From positions 908,501 to 972,500 of the forward strand of contig NZ_JAUSXC010000001.1 in assembly GCF_030823405.1 (NCBI RefSeq): a DNA stretch of 64,000 nucleotides. Reading direction: 5' to 3'. Made by a program: the position numbers and the translations under genes. The stretch's first letter is position 1; each line of letters starts with the position of its first letter. Positions 34,088-43,810 of this stretch are shown here, in pieces. Origin of the DNA: Chryseobacterium ginsenosidimutans. Lineage in GTDB: Bacteria; Bacteroidota; Bacteroidia; Flavobacteriales; Weeksellaceae. The notes beneath the pieces are model-generated. The model did not search any database, was not told the origin of the DNA, and saw only the letters and a program-made list of their open reading frames with translations.

Positions 34088-37000
34088 ATGAAAAAGTCAG
34101 TTAAAAACTTAGCGGCAATACTATTTTGCCTGGTCTCGCATGGAATGTATGCCAATGAAGGTTTGAAAATTAAGAAGTTTAATTATTTTGAAATATCAGG
34201 AAATACATATTTTAAAAACAAGGATTCTTTAAATAAACCTTTAGGAAATACAGATAAAAGACAAAATTATAATGAAAGGAATGATTCAAAGCCTATAATT
34301 CCTAAAGAAACTAATATCTTAAATAACTCCAAAGCTATCCCGGACTGGACTAAAGCTCCAAATAGCTATATATTTGATCCCGGTCTGGATAGTGATGGCA
34401 TCTATATTCCTGTAAAAAAAGCCTATTTCATGTGGGGGCTTGATAAATACATGGGTGGAGCTGCTATTCCTGCAGGAAAGGCTACGGCTGATGTCTTATG
34501 GGAAGATGTGCATGGCTTAATAAAATCAGGATCTGGCTATGCTTTGGAAATTATGGATTCCGGGCAGAATGCAAAAATCAAAGTTCCTGTCAATAAATCA
34601 AAAAAGGGAAATGCCGTAATTGCTTTCAGAGTAAACGGGGAAATTTTTTGGTCATGGCATGTCTGGGTAACAGATGATCCTTCTAACGGATCAACATATA
34701 AAAGTTATCCTAATGTAAAGAGACAGAGAACGGATGGAACTGTCGAGGCTATTCCCGATGCGGATTGGGGCTGGATGGATAGGAATCTTGGAGCGGTAAG
34801 CAATTCTATTACAACAAACGAATGGAACAGAAACGGCGGCCTTCTTTATCAATGGGGAAGAAAAGATCCGATTCCGCCATTAGTATACAGAGGAAATGAT
34901 TTTTATGAAGTTTCCGGGTCGATCGGAAGGATAAGACATCGTGGTGCAAAAAATTTCACGGGAGCAACGAATTTTGATAACCTGAGAAAGTTTGTTCTAC
35001 TTTCCAATGCAACTGTTGCCAATAATATAAGACTTTCGGTAAAAAATCCGATAAGTCTGTTGTACGTAAATAAAGATAACAATTCAGGAATTGCCTATTA
35101 CAATAATAATACAAATCTTATGGTTAATTGGTTTGGTAAAATGCCCGGATTGAATGATAATCAATTACCTGAACTTAATCTTTGGTCTGATAATTCTCAG
35201 GGAAGAATTGATACAAATTATAATGCCGATGATGCAGCTCAGTCTTATAAAAATAAATCTTCTTACGACCCTTGTCCCAATGGTTGGAGAATTCCTTCGG
35301 TTTTGGTAGCAAATCTGGCTTCACCAACATATGTGGATGATATCAGAGTAGATTATTCGCCTTTTGGAGTGAGAACGAATATGTCTAAAAATGTTTTTGA
35401 AGCTAATAATTATAACAAAATAAAGCCTACAAATTCAGGAGTTCCGAGTTTTATAACAAATTTTAAACTTTATCCTAATTTCGGATTTGATTTGTCTAAT
35501 GCGGGAGGTTTAAATATGGGGATTTTCCCAGGAACCGGTGCAATCGTTTTCAATGCTCACCAAGGTCAATATACGGATCAGCATCAGACCACTTTATGGA
35601 CAGCAACAATGGCGAGACATTTTGATACAACTCCTGCGGTAGGAGCAAGAACTCTATTTATGATTCCTGACAAAATGCAAACTGATATTCCGGATTCTAA
35701 TTTTCTGAATGTTCAGGGAAGATACTGGTATTTTCCTTTGGGTAACAATTCTACTACAGATGCGGCAGGTTGCAGATGTATCAAAGATCCCTTGTATATA
35801 GTGAATGACTACGATTTTCCGACTGAATATCTAATCCCTGAAACAGAATATCGTGAAGGTCTTAATAATCCGAATACCTATCAGGTTGTAAAAAATACAG
35901 CAGCTTTTACTGTTGATATCCCTGTGAGCAAAGCATTTTCTGTGCAAAGCCAGCTTTTAAATAATAAAGAAATTTTAAATCCGGTTAATTTTAATAATCT
36001 TAAAGCTAATATTCTCTGGACAACGAATACAGGTTTAATAAATAACGTAACGGTTCTTAATCCGTCACCAGGTTCTTTAGGATCAATTTCATCTTCAAAA
36101 ATTTCGGTTACGATCAATCCGAACCAAAGTGGAAATGCAGTCGTAACCTTACATAACGGAAGTGTTTCAAATCCAATTTATTGGTCTTGGCATATCTGGG
36201 TCACAGATACTGCGGTCGGGTCTTATAGTTATACAACAGAATTACCGGTAACTTCAGCTACAAACTATGTGAATTATGTCCCAAAAGCTGATAATGTTTT
36301 TCAGACAGAATTTATGGATAGGAATCTAGGCGCAACGGATGCGTTTCCGGTTGTTGCTAATCCGCTTACACCCACTGCCGCAGAATTAGCTAAAATTAAG
36401 GCTTCGACAGGATTGCATTATCAATGGGGAAGAAAAGATCCGATTCCGGTTTTCCAGTATGCGAGTGACAGAACTTCTTATCCTGTTTATATGGGAAATG
36501 TTACGGCAAGCGGAACAACGATTTATACAACGCTTTCTTTTGCTACGTATAATGATTTGGCAGGAAATTATATTGTGCCTTACAACACGTATGCAAATAC
36601 AGCGAACGCAAACATATCGGCAACAGATAAAGTTTCAGACAAGATTGCAAAAGTGTTGTCTTACTCTGTGAAAAATCCTTTGGTATATATGGTTCCGAGT
36701 ACTTTTGCAGCGTATAACAGCACAACTCCGGCTTATACTAATGGGACAGATTGGCTGGCAAACGAACCAAATCTAGCGCCCGACAGATGGGGGAGAGGTG
36801 GAGTAAAATCTCCTTTCGATCCATGTCCTGAAGGTTGGAGAATTCCTGATCTTACAGGGGTGGCAATTGCTTCCGGACAGGATTTCGGTTTGACGCCTTG
36901 GTATAAAAAAGATAAAAATGCGGCAACTTCGTATAGTGTTGTTAATGATTATTCAGGACAAAGAGTAAGAAGAAGTTCTTCTTACAGTTATACAATAGGT

Positions 37001-37615
37001 TATACGTACAACGATCCTTCTTATCGAGTTGGTAATTATCCGAATTCTGGCTCGCGTGGTTTCAGAAGCGTCACAGCTAATCAGGCAGCAACAGGTACTT
37101 TTAATACAATTAATTATCAATATCCCGGAGTTTGGACTGCTGCATTGAATTCCAACTACATTGGAAGACCGATCAATATTTTATTTGATGCTGCTTCTAC
37201 AGCCAACCGAATGATTGCTTTCCATGATAATAATGACCCTTATTTCGGCATGAGCTGTCGTTGCGTGAAAATTAAATATGATGTTAATGGAAATGAGGAA
37301 GGTGTAATTCCGAGACTTCCGATTGCTTCTTTACCGATTGCAAAACCTGCATCAGTTTTGGCGGCGAAAGATGTTGAAAATATTGTAAAAAAAGAAAAAG
37401 TAACTTTTTTTCCTAATCCTGTGAAAAGTGAATTGCATATTCAGACACAGGATTATAAAGACGGATATTATTATCAGGTTTATAATATGTCTGGACAGCT
37501 TGTAAAATCAGGCAAATTTGAAAATGAGCAGGCGGATCTTTCATCTTTGATTTCCGGAGCTTACTTGTTAAGAATTAACGATTCAAAAGAAATTGTAAAA
37601 ATTATCAAGCAGTAA
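34088..37615 (+). CDS. Large T9SS-secreted protein with internal duplication
   Basis: This protein of 1175 residues has a signal peptide (MKKSVKNLAAILFCLVSHGMYA) and a C-terminal type A sorting domain starting at FFPNPVKSELHIQ. Two long related modules are visible (about residues 95-560 and 610-1085). Each carries WSWHxWVTD, MDRNLGA, YQWGRKDPIP and DPCPxGWRIP in the same order. These words recur in Bacteroidetes surface and fimbrillin-associated proteins. It should be a cell-surface or released protein; binding or adhesion is a guess. It stands alone between membrane protein genes. Confidence 0.87.
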   Translation: MKKSVKNLAAILFCLVSHGMYANEGLKIKKFNYFEISGNTYFKNKDSLNKPLGNTDKRQNYNERNDSKPIIPKETNILNNSKAIPDWTKAPNSYIFDPGLDSDGIYIPVKKAYFMWGLDKYMGGAAIPAGKATADVLWEDVHGLIKSGSGYALEIMDSGQNAKIKVPVNKSKKGNAVIAFRVNGEIFWSWHVWVTDDPSNGSTYKSYPNVKRQRTDGTVEAIPDADWGWMDRNLGAVSNSITTNEWNRNGGLLYQWGRKDPIPPLVYRGNDFYEVSGSIGRIRHRGAKNFTGATNFDNLRKFVLLSNATVANNIRLSVKNPISLLYVNKDNNSGIAYYNNNTNLMVNWFGKMPGLNDNQLPELNLWSDNSQGRIDTNYNADDAAQSYKNKSSYDPCPNGWRIPSVLVANLASPTYVDDIRVDYSPFGVRTNMSKNVFEANNYNKIKPTNSGVPSFITNFKLYPNFGFDLSNAGGLNMGIFPGTGAIVFNAHQGQYTDQHQTTLWTATMARHFDTTPAVGARTLFMIPDKMQTDIPDSNFLNVQGRYWYFPLGNNSTTDAAGCRCIKDPLYIVNDYDFPTEYLIPETEYREGLNNPNTYQVVKNTAAFTVDIPVSKAFSVQSQLLNNKEILNPVNFNNLKANILWTTNTGLINNVTVLNPSPGSLGSISSSKISVTINPNQSGNAVVTLHNGSVSNPIYWSWHIWVTDTAVGSYSYTTELPVTSATNYVNYVPKADNVFQTEFMDRNLGATDAFPVVANPLTPTAAELAKIKASTGLHYQWGRKDPIPVFQYASDRTSYPVYMGNVTASGTTIYTTLSFATYNDLAGNYIVPYNTYANTANANISATDKVSDKIAKVLSYSVKNPLVYMVPSTFAAYNSTTPAYTNGTDWLANEPNLAPDRWGRGGVKSPFDPCPEGWRIPDLTGVAIASGQDFGLTPWYKKDKNAATSYSVVNDYSGQRVRRSSSYSYTIGYTYNDPSYRVGNYPNSGSRGFRSVTANQAATGTFNTINYQYPGVWTAALNSNYIGRPINILFDAASTANRMIAFHDNNDPYFGMSCRCVKIKYDVNGNEEGVIPRLPIASLPIAKPASVLAAKDVENIVKKEKVTFFPNPVKSELHIQTQDYKDGYYYQVYNMSGQLVKSGKFENEQADLSSLISGAYLLRINDSKEIVKIIKQ

Positions 37616-37635
37616 GTAAGATTTAATAAATAGCT

Positions 37636-37729
37636 AAGAGAAATAAAACGGCAATTAAGTTAAAATCATTATTTTTGAACCTGAAAATGATGAATATAAA
37701 CTGAAAACTGTTTTGTTTCTCTTTTTTTT
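37636..37729 (+). terminator. Long-loop terminator with nested hairpin
   Basis: A 16-bp outer stem (37636-37651 with 37708-37723, two G-T pairs) is followed by a T-run. Its loop holds a second 10-bp hairpin (37666-37675 with 37684-37693). It lies right after the T9SS protein gene. The inner stem overlaps TATTTTTG (37670-37677), a possible -7 element for the next gene, so termination and promotion may be interleaved here. Confidence 0.5.
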
Positions 37730-37755
37730 GTTCCAAATATTTTTTAAAACACATT

Positions 37756-38904
37756 ATGAGTTTAGATAAGGTTGTACAATACTTTAATAATAAGGTTTTT
37801 ATTTATTTTCTTATTGCGGTTACGGCTGTTTATACACTTATATTTACCTATTATTACAATCTTAAAGATGATGGATATATTCTTGCCGATTGGCTGATTA
37901 ATTATCAGGATGGCGGTTTCAAAAGAAGAGGTTTGTCGGGAAGTTTCTTCTTTCTTTTACAGGATATTACGCATATCAGACTTAATTATTTAGTCTATTT
38001 TTTCCAGTTTTTAATTATTTCAGGATTCTTTTGGCTCTACATAAAACTGATTCGTTATAAAGTTACCGATTTATTGTATTTATCACTTTTGTTATCTTCA
38101 ATTGGTTTTATAGGACTTTTAAATACAGTGACTTATGTTGGTAAAAAAGAATTCATTGTATTCTTGTTATTCACTTGGTTTGTCTATCTTCTAGATAATG
38201 ATAAGCTTTCAAAAAATAAAGAATATATCTTCTGTATTTCACTTTGCATAACAACTTTTTTGCATGAAGTAGTTTTGTTTTACGTGCCTTATTTTGCCAT
38301 TGCGTTATATTTAAAAACAGGGAAGCTTGAATTTAAAAGATATATTAAATACTTCCTGTCAGTCGGAATTCCTACATTTTTGATTTTAAAATTCGGGAAA
38401 AATGTCAACGAAGGAATGTCTTTACAGATTCTTGCCGAAAGAGGAGTTCATCCAACCTATGGAATCTTCTACTGGAATATAAATGAGAGAGATTATATTA
38501 AAGAACATATCAATGAATATCTTTTATATTTTATCAGTCTTGCTTTCAGTATTTTTCATTTAGGCTATTATTTAAAATATCTAAACAACCGAAAGGTAAT
38601 ATCTATTTTATTGATTGGTGCATTTCTCTTTTCTTTTCCACTGTTTTATCTGGCAATTGACTGGGGAAGATGGATGTATATTCATATGATGCTCATTATC
38701 GTACTTTTTGCTCTGTTACTGAAGAAGGGTACGTCTGTATATGCATTTGAGCCTATTGTTATTAACAGGAAATTCTACATTACATTATTCATTATTATTT
38801 TCTCATTAATTTATAGAGTAGAGATGTCCGGAAAGGGCTTTACGTTCGAAGGAATTTTGTACAGAGTCTTCATTGCGCCCCTCGAATTATTAAATAAAAT
38901 GTAA
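37756..38904 (+). CDS. Polytopic membrane protein, possible glycan-assembly enzyme
   Basis: This protein of 382 residues has about nine to ten hydrophobic helices. Its first extracytoplasmic loop contains DGYILADWLINYQDGGFKRR followed by GLSG; a GGF-x-RRGLxG motif of this kind occurs in membrane proteins of polysaccharide loci as I remember them. No enzymatic family can be named with confidence. The general layout parallels the membrane protein at 31.7 kb, including a helix with FLHEVVLFY. It is monocistronic, with topA following on its own promoter. Confidence 0.72.
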   Translation: MSLDKVVQYFNNKVFIYFLIAVTAVYTLIFTYYYNLKDDGYILADWLINYQDGGFKRRGLSGSFFFLLQDITHIRLNYLVYFFQFLIISGFFWLYIKLIRYKVTDLLYLSLLLSSIGFIGLLNTVTYVGKKEFIVFLLFTWFVYLLDNDKLSKNKEYIFCISLCITTFLHEVVLFYVPYFAIALYLKTGKLEFKRYIKYFLSVGIPTFLILKFGKNVNEGMSLQILAERGVHPTYGIFYWNINERDYIKEHINEYLLYFISLAFSIFHLGYYLKYLNNRKVISILLIGAFLFSFPLFYLAIDWGRWMYIHMMLIIVLFALLLKKGTSVYAFEPIVINRKFYITLFIIIFSLIYRVEMSGKGFTFEGILYRVFIAPLELLNKM

Positions 38905-38933
38905 TTCAAAAAACCTATCTAATAAAAAAGCTA

Positions 38934-38941
38934 TACTTTTG
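38934..38941 (+). promoter_or_regulatory. topA promoter, -7 element (TACTTTTG)
   Basis: TACTTTTGC lies 14 bases before the topA ATG, giving a very short or absent leader. An upstream TTTG at the usual distance is not evident. Confidence 0.55.
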
Positions 38942-38955
38942 CAAAAATTTTTAGA

Positions 38956-41529
38956 ATGTCGAAAAATTTAGTAATCGTCGAATCACCGGCAAAAGCAAAA
39001 ACTATTCAGAAGTATTTAGGTAAGGATTTCGAGGTGAAATCCAGCTTCGGACACATCCGCGATCTGCCTAAAAAAGGAATGGGGATTGATCTTGCCACCT
39101 TCAGTCCGGATTACGAAGTTTCTGCCGACAAGAAGAAATTAGTATCAGAATTGAAAGCAGCTGTGAAAAAAGCCGAAATGGTTTGGTTGGCTTCCGATGA
39201 AGACCGCGAGGGAGAGGCTATTGCATGGCACTTGGCGGATGAGTTAAAATTAAAGCCCGAAAACAGAAAAAGAATTGTTTTCCATGAGATTACTAAAAAT
39301 GCCATTCTAAAAGCGATTGATAATCCAAGAGATATTGACCAAAACCTGGTAAATGCTCAGCAGGCAAGAAGACTTTTAGACAGAATTGTAGGTTTCGAAA
39401 TGTCTCCTGTTCTTTGGAAAAAAGTAAAACCGGGATTATCAGCAGGAAGAGTACAGTCGGTTGCCGTAAGGTTAATTGTTGAAAGAGAAAAAGAAATCCG
39501 TGATTTTAAACCAAAAGCAAGTTTTAAATTAGACAGTGTTTTCTTAAACAAAACCAATCAGGAAATTGCTGCTAAGCTTAAAAAAGACTTTGAAAAAGAA
39601 GAAGACGCAGAAAAATTCTTAGAATTAGCAAAAGTTACCGAGTTTAAAGTTCTCAATGTTGAAACAAGACCGGGAACACGTTCTGCATCTGCACCGTTTA
39701 CAACGTCTACGCTGCAGCAGGAAGCTTCTTCAAGATTAGGATACAATGTGACCAACACCATGCGTCTTGCACAAAGGCTATACGAAGAAGGTTACATTAC
39801 GTATATGAGAACTGACTCCGTAAACCTTTCTCAGGAAGCGATTGAGGGCGCAAAGAAACAGATTACTTCAGAATACGGATCAGAATATTCTTCACCGAGA
39901 AACTACACTACAAAATCGGCATCTGCACAGGAAGCTCACGAAGCCATCCGTCCGACTGATTTTGCTGTAAAAAGTATCGGTGATGCTCAATTAAACAGAT
40001 TATATCAGTTAATTTACAGAAGAACACTGGCTTCTCAGATGGCAAATGCTAAAATTGAGAAAACGGTAATTGAAATTGGGAATCCAAAACTTCCTCAAAA
40101 TTTCGAGGCGCAAGGTGAAGTTATTATTTTTGACGGTTTCTTAAAAGCATACGGAATCGTTAAAACTGAAGAGGATGATGAAGAAAACAATGAAAAATTG
40201 CTTCCGAAAGTAAGTGTCGGAGAGATTTTAGATTATAAAAGAATCACGGCAACGGAAAAGTTCACCAGACCAAGCGCACGATATACGGAAGCTGGTTTGG
40301 TTAAAAAACTGGAAGAATTGGGAATCGGGCGTCCATCTACATATGCACCAACCATTCAGACGATCCAAAACCGTGAATATGTTGACAAACATGAGATCGA
40401 TCCACAGATTCGTGAGATTGTTAAAATGTCTTTAGTAAAAGATAAAATTAAAAAAGAAGTCCTTGAAGAAAAATTCGGAGGCGATAAAAATAAATTCATT
40501 CCAACAGACACCGGTGAAGTGGTAAGTGATTTCTTAACCAATAACTTTACGGAAATTCTGGATTACGGTTTCACGGCGCGAGTAGAAGAAAGTTTCGACG
40601 AAATTGCAAACGGCGATCAAAAATGGAAAGAAATGATGACCGATTTCTACTCAAAATTCCATCCGAGAATTGAAGATGTAGAAGAAAATGCAGAAAGAGC
40701 AACAGGTGACAGATTGCTTGGTGTTGATCCTAAAACGGGTAAAAATGTTCACGCAAGAATCGGAAGATTCGGGGCAATGATCCAGATTGGTGAGACGGAA
40801 GATGAAGAAAAGCCGATTTTCGCATCATTAATGACAGGACAGAATATTGCAACCATTACTTTTGAAGAAGCGTTGGAATTATTCAGGCTTCCTTTTGATC
40901 TTAGTGAGGTTGACGGTCAACCTGTTTCCGTAGGAGTTGGAAGATTCGGACCTTATGTAAAATGGGGCGAAACATACATCAGTATTCCAAAAGGTGAAGA
41001 TCCGCTTTCTGTAGATCAAAAGCGTGCGGAAGAAATTATTAATGAAAAGAAAATTGCAGACGCACCAATCGCAACTTACAAAGGTGAAGGTGTAACAAAA
41101 GGAACAGGAAGATTCGGACCTTTTATTAAGTACAGAAGTATCTTTGTCAATGTTCCTAAGAAATATGACTTCGACAATCTTTCTCAGGGCGACATCAATG
41201 AATTGATTGATGCTAAATTAGAAAAAGAAGCCAACCGATATATCCAACAGTGGGAAAAAGAGAAAATTTCCATTGAAAACGGAAGATGGGGACCATTTGT
41301 TAAATTTGGAAAAGCAATGTTTAAAATTCCGAAAAAAGCAGATGATACAAAATATGAAGGCGAAGAATTAAAAGATATTTCTCTTGATGAGGTTAAAAAA
41401 TGGATTACTGATCAGGATCCTAAAGCTTTTGCTGAAAAGAAAAAACCTGCAGCAAAGAAACCTGCAGCAAAAAAGGCAACGACGACTGCTAAGAAACCGG
41501 CTGTTAAAAAACCGGCTTCTAAGAAATAA
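38956..41529 (+). CDS. topA: DNA topoisomerase I
   Basis: This type IA topoisomerase of 857 residues relaxes negative supercoils. The Toprim domain begins at VESPAKAKTI (residues 8-17) with the DEDREGE acidic motif near residue 76. The catalytic tyrosine is Tyr283 in GYITYMRTDS. Instead of zinc ribbons the C-terminus has several TopoI-C repeats with GRFGPYVKWG, GRFGPFIKY and GRWGPFVKFG. The last 40 residues are a Lys-Pro-Ala-rich tail, probably a DNA-binding extension. Length and order are normal for Flavobacteriia. Confidence 0.97.
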   Translation: MSKNLVIVESPAKAKTIQKYLGKDFEVKSSFGHIRDLPKKGMGIDLATFSPDYEVSADKKKLVSELKAAVKKAEMVWLASDEDREGEAIAWHLADELKLKPENRKRIVFHEITKNAILKAIDNPRDIDQNLVNAQQARRLLDRIVGFEMSPVLWKKVKPGLSAGRVQSVAVRLIVEREKEIRDFKPKASFKLDSVFLNKTNQEIAAKLKKDFEKEEDAEKFLELAKVTEFKVLNVETRPGTRSASAPFTTSTLQQEASSRLGYNVTNTMRLAQRLYEEGYITYMRTDSVNLSQEAIEGAKKQITSEYGSEYSSPRNYTTKSASAQEAHEAIRPTDFAVKSIGDAQLNRLYQLIYRRTLASQMANAKIEKTVIEIGNPKLPQNFEAQGEVIIFDGFLKAYGIVKTEEDDEENNEKLLPKVSVGEILDYKRITATEKFTRPSARYTEAGLVKKLEELGIGRPSTYAPTIQTIQNREYVDKHEIDPQIREIVKMSLVKDKIKKEVLEEKFGGDKNKFIPTDTGEVVSDFLTNNFTEILDYGFTARVEESFDEIANGDQKWKEMMTDFYSKFHPRIEDVEENAERATGDRLLGVDPKTGKNVHARIGRFGAMIQIGETEDEEKPIFASLMTGQNIATITFEEALELFRLPFDLSEVDGQPVSVGVGRFGPYVKWGETYISIPKGEDPLSVDQKRAEEIINEKKIADAPIATYKGEGVTKGTGRFGPFIKYRSIFVNVPKKYDFDNLSQGDINELIDAKLEKEANRYIQQWEKEKISIENGRWGPFVKFGKAMFKIPKKADDTKYEGEELKDISLDEVKKWITDQDPKAFAEKKKPAAKKPAAKKATTTAKKPAVKKPASKK

Positions 41530-41548
41530 GTAATCTTTAATAAAATAG

Positions 41549-41579
41549 AAAGCACAGATTTTTGGTCTGTGCTTTTTTT
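41549..41579 (+). terminator. topA rho-independent terminator
   Basis: A perfect 10-bp stem (AAAGCACAGA/TCTGTGCTTT) with a seven-base loop and a T-rich tail lies 20 bases after the topA stop. Confidence 0.88.
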
Positions 41580-41631
41580 GTTTAGATGTGTTGGAAATAG
41601 TTTCGTTGTTTCGTAAAGTGTTGAAATGTAG

Positions 41632-41799
41632 CAAATTGTACTTGGTTGCCTGTTCGAAGTGATTGATCGCCCCTTCGTAATGGTTGATTCCTTCTTCGAA
41701 GTAGATGATCGCCGCAACGTAATGGTTGATTACTTTAAAGGAACACTTGATCACCTTAACAAAGTGGTTGGTCGTCGCAACTGAAGGCTTTAGTTTTAT
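41632..41799. repeat. Degenerate 21-bp-period tandem repeat (about 8 units)
   Basis: Within the 431-base noncoding stretch after topA, the sequence divides into eight consecutive 21-base units of the type TTCGAAGTGATTGATCGCCCC. Alternate units resemble each other most (TTCGTAATGGTTGATT and AACGTAATGGTTGATT), suggesting a 42-base higher-order period. Read on the minus strand it gives a degenerate seven-residue repeat (INHYEGA, INHFEQA), but the open frame there has no credible start context and ends in topA antisense. The rest of the stretch (41800-41960) shows nothing I can name. Confidence 0.75.
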
Positions 41800-41960
41800 T
41801 TCTTAGTAGTTGAAGCTTTCATCAACACGCTTATACGATCTAACGTAATAATTTATCGGCAGAACAAATTTTTAATTCTTGTTTCTATATATGTTCATCA
41901 TTGTAAATCCGCAAAATTAGCAAAGCGTATGATACAATCTTGTGGTCGCGGTGGCAGATA

Positions 41961-42887
41961 TTATTTAGATTTTGGTATTTTTATATTTTTCGTCCATTTT
42001 ATAACATCCTTCATAGGCTCTTCATCTTTTGAAAACGCAGTATTATGTCCTAATGCTGGAAATAATTTATATTCGTAGTGTTTGCCTTTGGATTTTAATG
42101 CATTGAGATTTTCAATTGATAGATTCACGGGTACCTGAATATCTTTGCCGCCATAAATCCATAGACCCGGAATTGATAATTTGGAAAGAGTATCTGTCGG
42201 GTTTGTATCTATAAACTCATATTTATCAGGGTCGGTCATTGTGTGCTTGCGGGCATCTTCTTCTGTGTGTGTGTCCCAGAAATTTGTATTTCCGTTGGTG
42301 TAAAACTGAAATCTTAATTGTTCTTTTACGGTGATAAGTGCTCCGCTAAATATAGCCATAAATTTGACTTTCTTGTTTTTCTCTGCAGCCAACGGAATGA
42401 TCCATCCGGCTTGGCTTCCACCAATTAATCCTATTGCGATTTTATTGTTTGATAAATTTTTGGATAATACATTCACTGCAGCACTCGCATCTAGAGATAA
42501 AAGATTAAGATTTTGGGCGTCAACATTATTGGTTCCTACTTCAGGACCGGCATAAGTACCGCCAGATTCTCCGACACCACGTTTGTCATAAGTAAAAACA
42601 GCGATACCATTTTCAGCCAACAGTGTTGCAAATTCTGTCATCCTTTTTTCCTGTCCTGATCCATGAATTATTACAACAGCAGCAGTAGGATGATCAGGCT
42701 TAAAAATTGTTCCCGCAAGTGAGTCTTCTTCACTTAGAAATTTTATATTCTTAGTTGTAAAGTTTGGGGGAATTGCGAACACCTGATTAATAGTATTAAA
42801 AAGAAATAGTATCAGGATAAAATTCCTGCAAAATTGTTTTATACTTATGCTATTTTTAAAAAAGGTCAGCTTATTTATGGTTTTCAT
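41961..42887 (-). CDS. Exported alpha/beta hydrolase (dienelactone hydrolase-like)
   Basis: This protein of 308 residues has an N-terminal hydrophobic signal region (about residues 20-40, ending NQVFA). The oxyanion segment is VIIHGSGQEKR, and the nucleophile elbow is LIGGSQAGW (Ser near residue 158). A late Asp lies in GGKDIQVP and a His in ALGHNTAF. It should be a periplasmic esterase or peptidase of unknown substrate. It is last in the minus-strand operon that starts with the ArsR-like regulator, 37 bases after another hydrolase gene. Confidence 0.82.
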   Translation of the reverse strand: MKTINKLTFFKNSISIKQFCRNFILILFLFNTINQVFAIPPNFTTKNIKFLSEEDSLAGTIFKPDHPTAAVVIIHGSGQEKRMTEFATLLAENGIAVFTYDKRGVGESGGTYAGPEVGTNNVDAQNLNLLSLDASAAVNVLSKNLSNNKIAIGLIGGSQAGWIIPLAAEKNKKVKFMAIFSGALITVKEQLRFQFYTNGNTNFWDTHTEEDARKHTMTDPDKYEFIDTNPTDTLSKLSIPGLWIYGGKDIQVPVNLSIENLNALKSKGKHYEYKLFPALGHNTAFSKDEEPMKDVIKWTKNIKIPKSK

Positions 42888-42924
42888 TTTTAATATTTAT
42901 TTATGGTTTGGGTGAATGTTTGTG

Positions 42925-43800
42925 CTATTTTAAAAAATCGTCAAGATAATTTAATATTGTTTTTGTTTGCATCATAAGACTTACATGACCCTGCGAAGGA
43001 ACAACAGCCAAATGCGATTTTGGCATCTTTCCCAAATCAGCAGATACACCACCTCCAAGTAGTTGGTAAGTTTTCATCAGTTCAATTTTATCCAATCCGT
43101 CATTGTCGCCCGAAATCAGCAATACAGGCATAGTCATTTTCGCAATATTAGAATCACCGCAGTCAAATGGTACTGCTGCAAAATCAATCATCTGCTGTAT
43201 GAACTTTCTCCATTTCGTTTTGTCTGGTGCTATAGAATCGTACGCTGCTTTCAATGGTGTTTTATCAAAAAAGTCAGGTTTAAAATCTTTAAATCCACCG
43301 TTTACTACGGGTAGCCAGCCACTGGTTTTATAAGTAGAAGAAATAATCACTAATTTTCGGACTCGTTTAGGATTTTGTATTGCCAATTGATAAGCTACTG
43401 AGCCACCCATACTAAATCCTGCAACATCAGCACTGTCAACTTTTAAATAGCTCATTACGCCTTCCACATCGCTTGCAAGGGTTACTATATCCAATTTTCT
43501 GTCTGAAAAGGGAGAGTGTCCATGTCCCTGGAATTCAATAGCAATTACTTTTCTTGTTTTTGATAATTCAGGTATTAATTGACCCCAATTCATATTAATG
43601 TTATAAAAAGCACCATGTAGTAAAACGATGGGCTTACCCTTTCCGTAAACCTCGTAATATACTTTAATGCCATTTACAGGAATGTAGCCGCTGTCGACAG
43701 GTTGACTCTGTTGCCCCTTAAACTGAAGTACAGTAAGAAAGAAAGCAGCAAATATAAAAACCGATTTTTGAATGTTAAATCCTTTAAATAGTTTTTTCAT
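42925..43800 (-). CDS. Exported alpha/beta fold hydrolase
   Basis: This hydrolase of 291 residues has a signal-like N-terminus (about residues 13-30). Motifs are VLLHGAFYN, the elbow AGFSMGGS (Ser near residue 125), the acid in SGDNDGLD and the base in PSQGHVSL. It belongs to the large family that includes haloperoxidase-like and lactone-cleaving esterases; the substrate is unknown. It begins ten bases after the SRPBCC gene and is co-transcribed with it. Confidence 0.84.
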   Translation of the reverse strand: MKKLFKGFNIQKSVFIFAAFFLTVLQFKGQQSQPVDSGYIPVNGIKVYYEVYGKGKPIVLLHGAFYNINMNWGQLIPELSKTRKVIAIEFQGHGHSPFSDRKLDIVTLASDVEGVMSYLKVDSADVAGFSMGGSVAYQLAIQNPKRVRKLVIISSTYKTSGWLPVVNGGFKDFKPDFFDKTPLKAAYDSIAPDKTKWRKFIQQMIDFAAVPFDCGDSNIAKMTMPVLLISGDNDGLDKIELMKTYQLLGGGVSADLGKMPKSHLAVVPSQGHVSLMMQTKTILNYLDDFLK

Positions 43801-43810
43801 ACAATGATAT

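Noticed and set aside
41368..41754. Minus-strand frames with repeats INHYEGA/INHFEQA and a Lys/Ala-like tail.
   Set aside because: They run antisense through the topA terminator and the Lys-rich topA tail. The repeat is better described as a minisatellite; coding is not supported.
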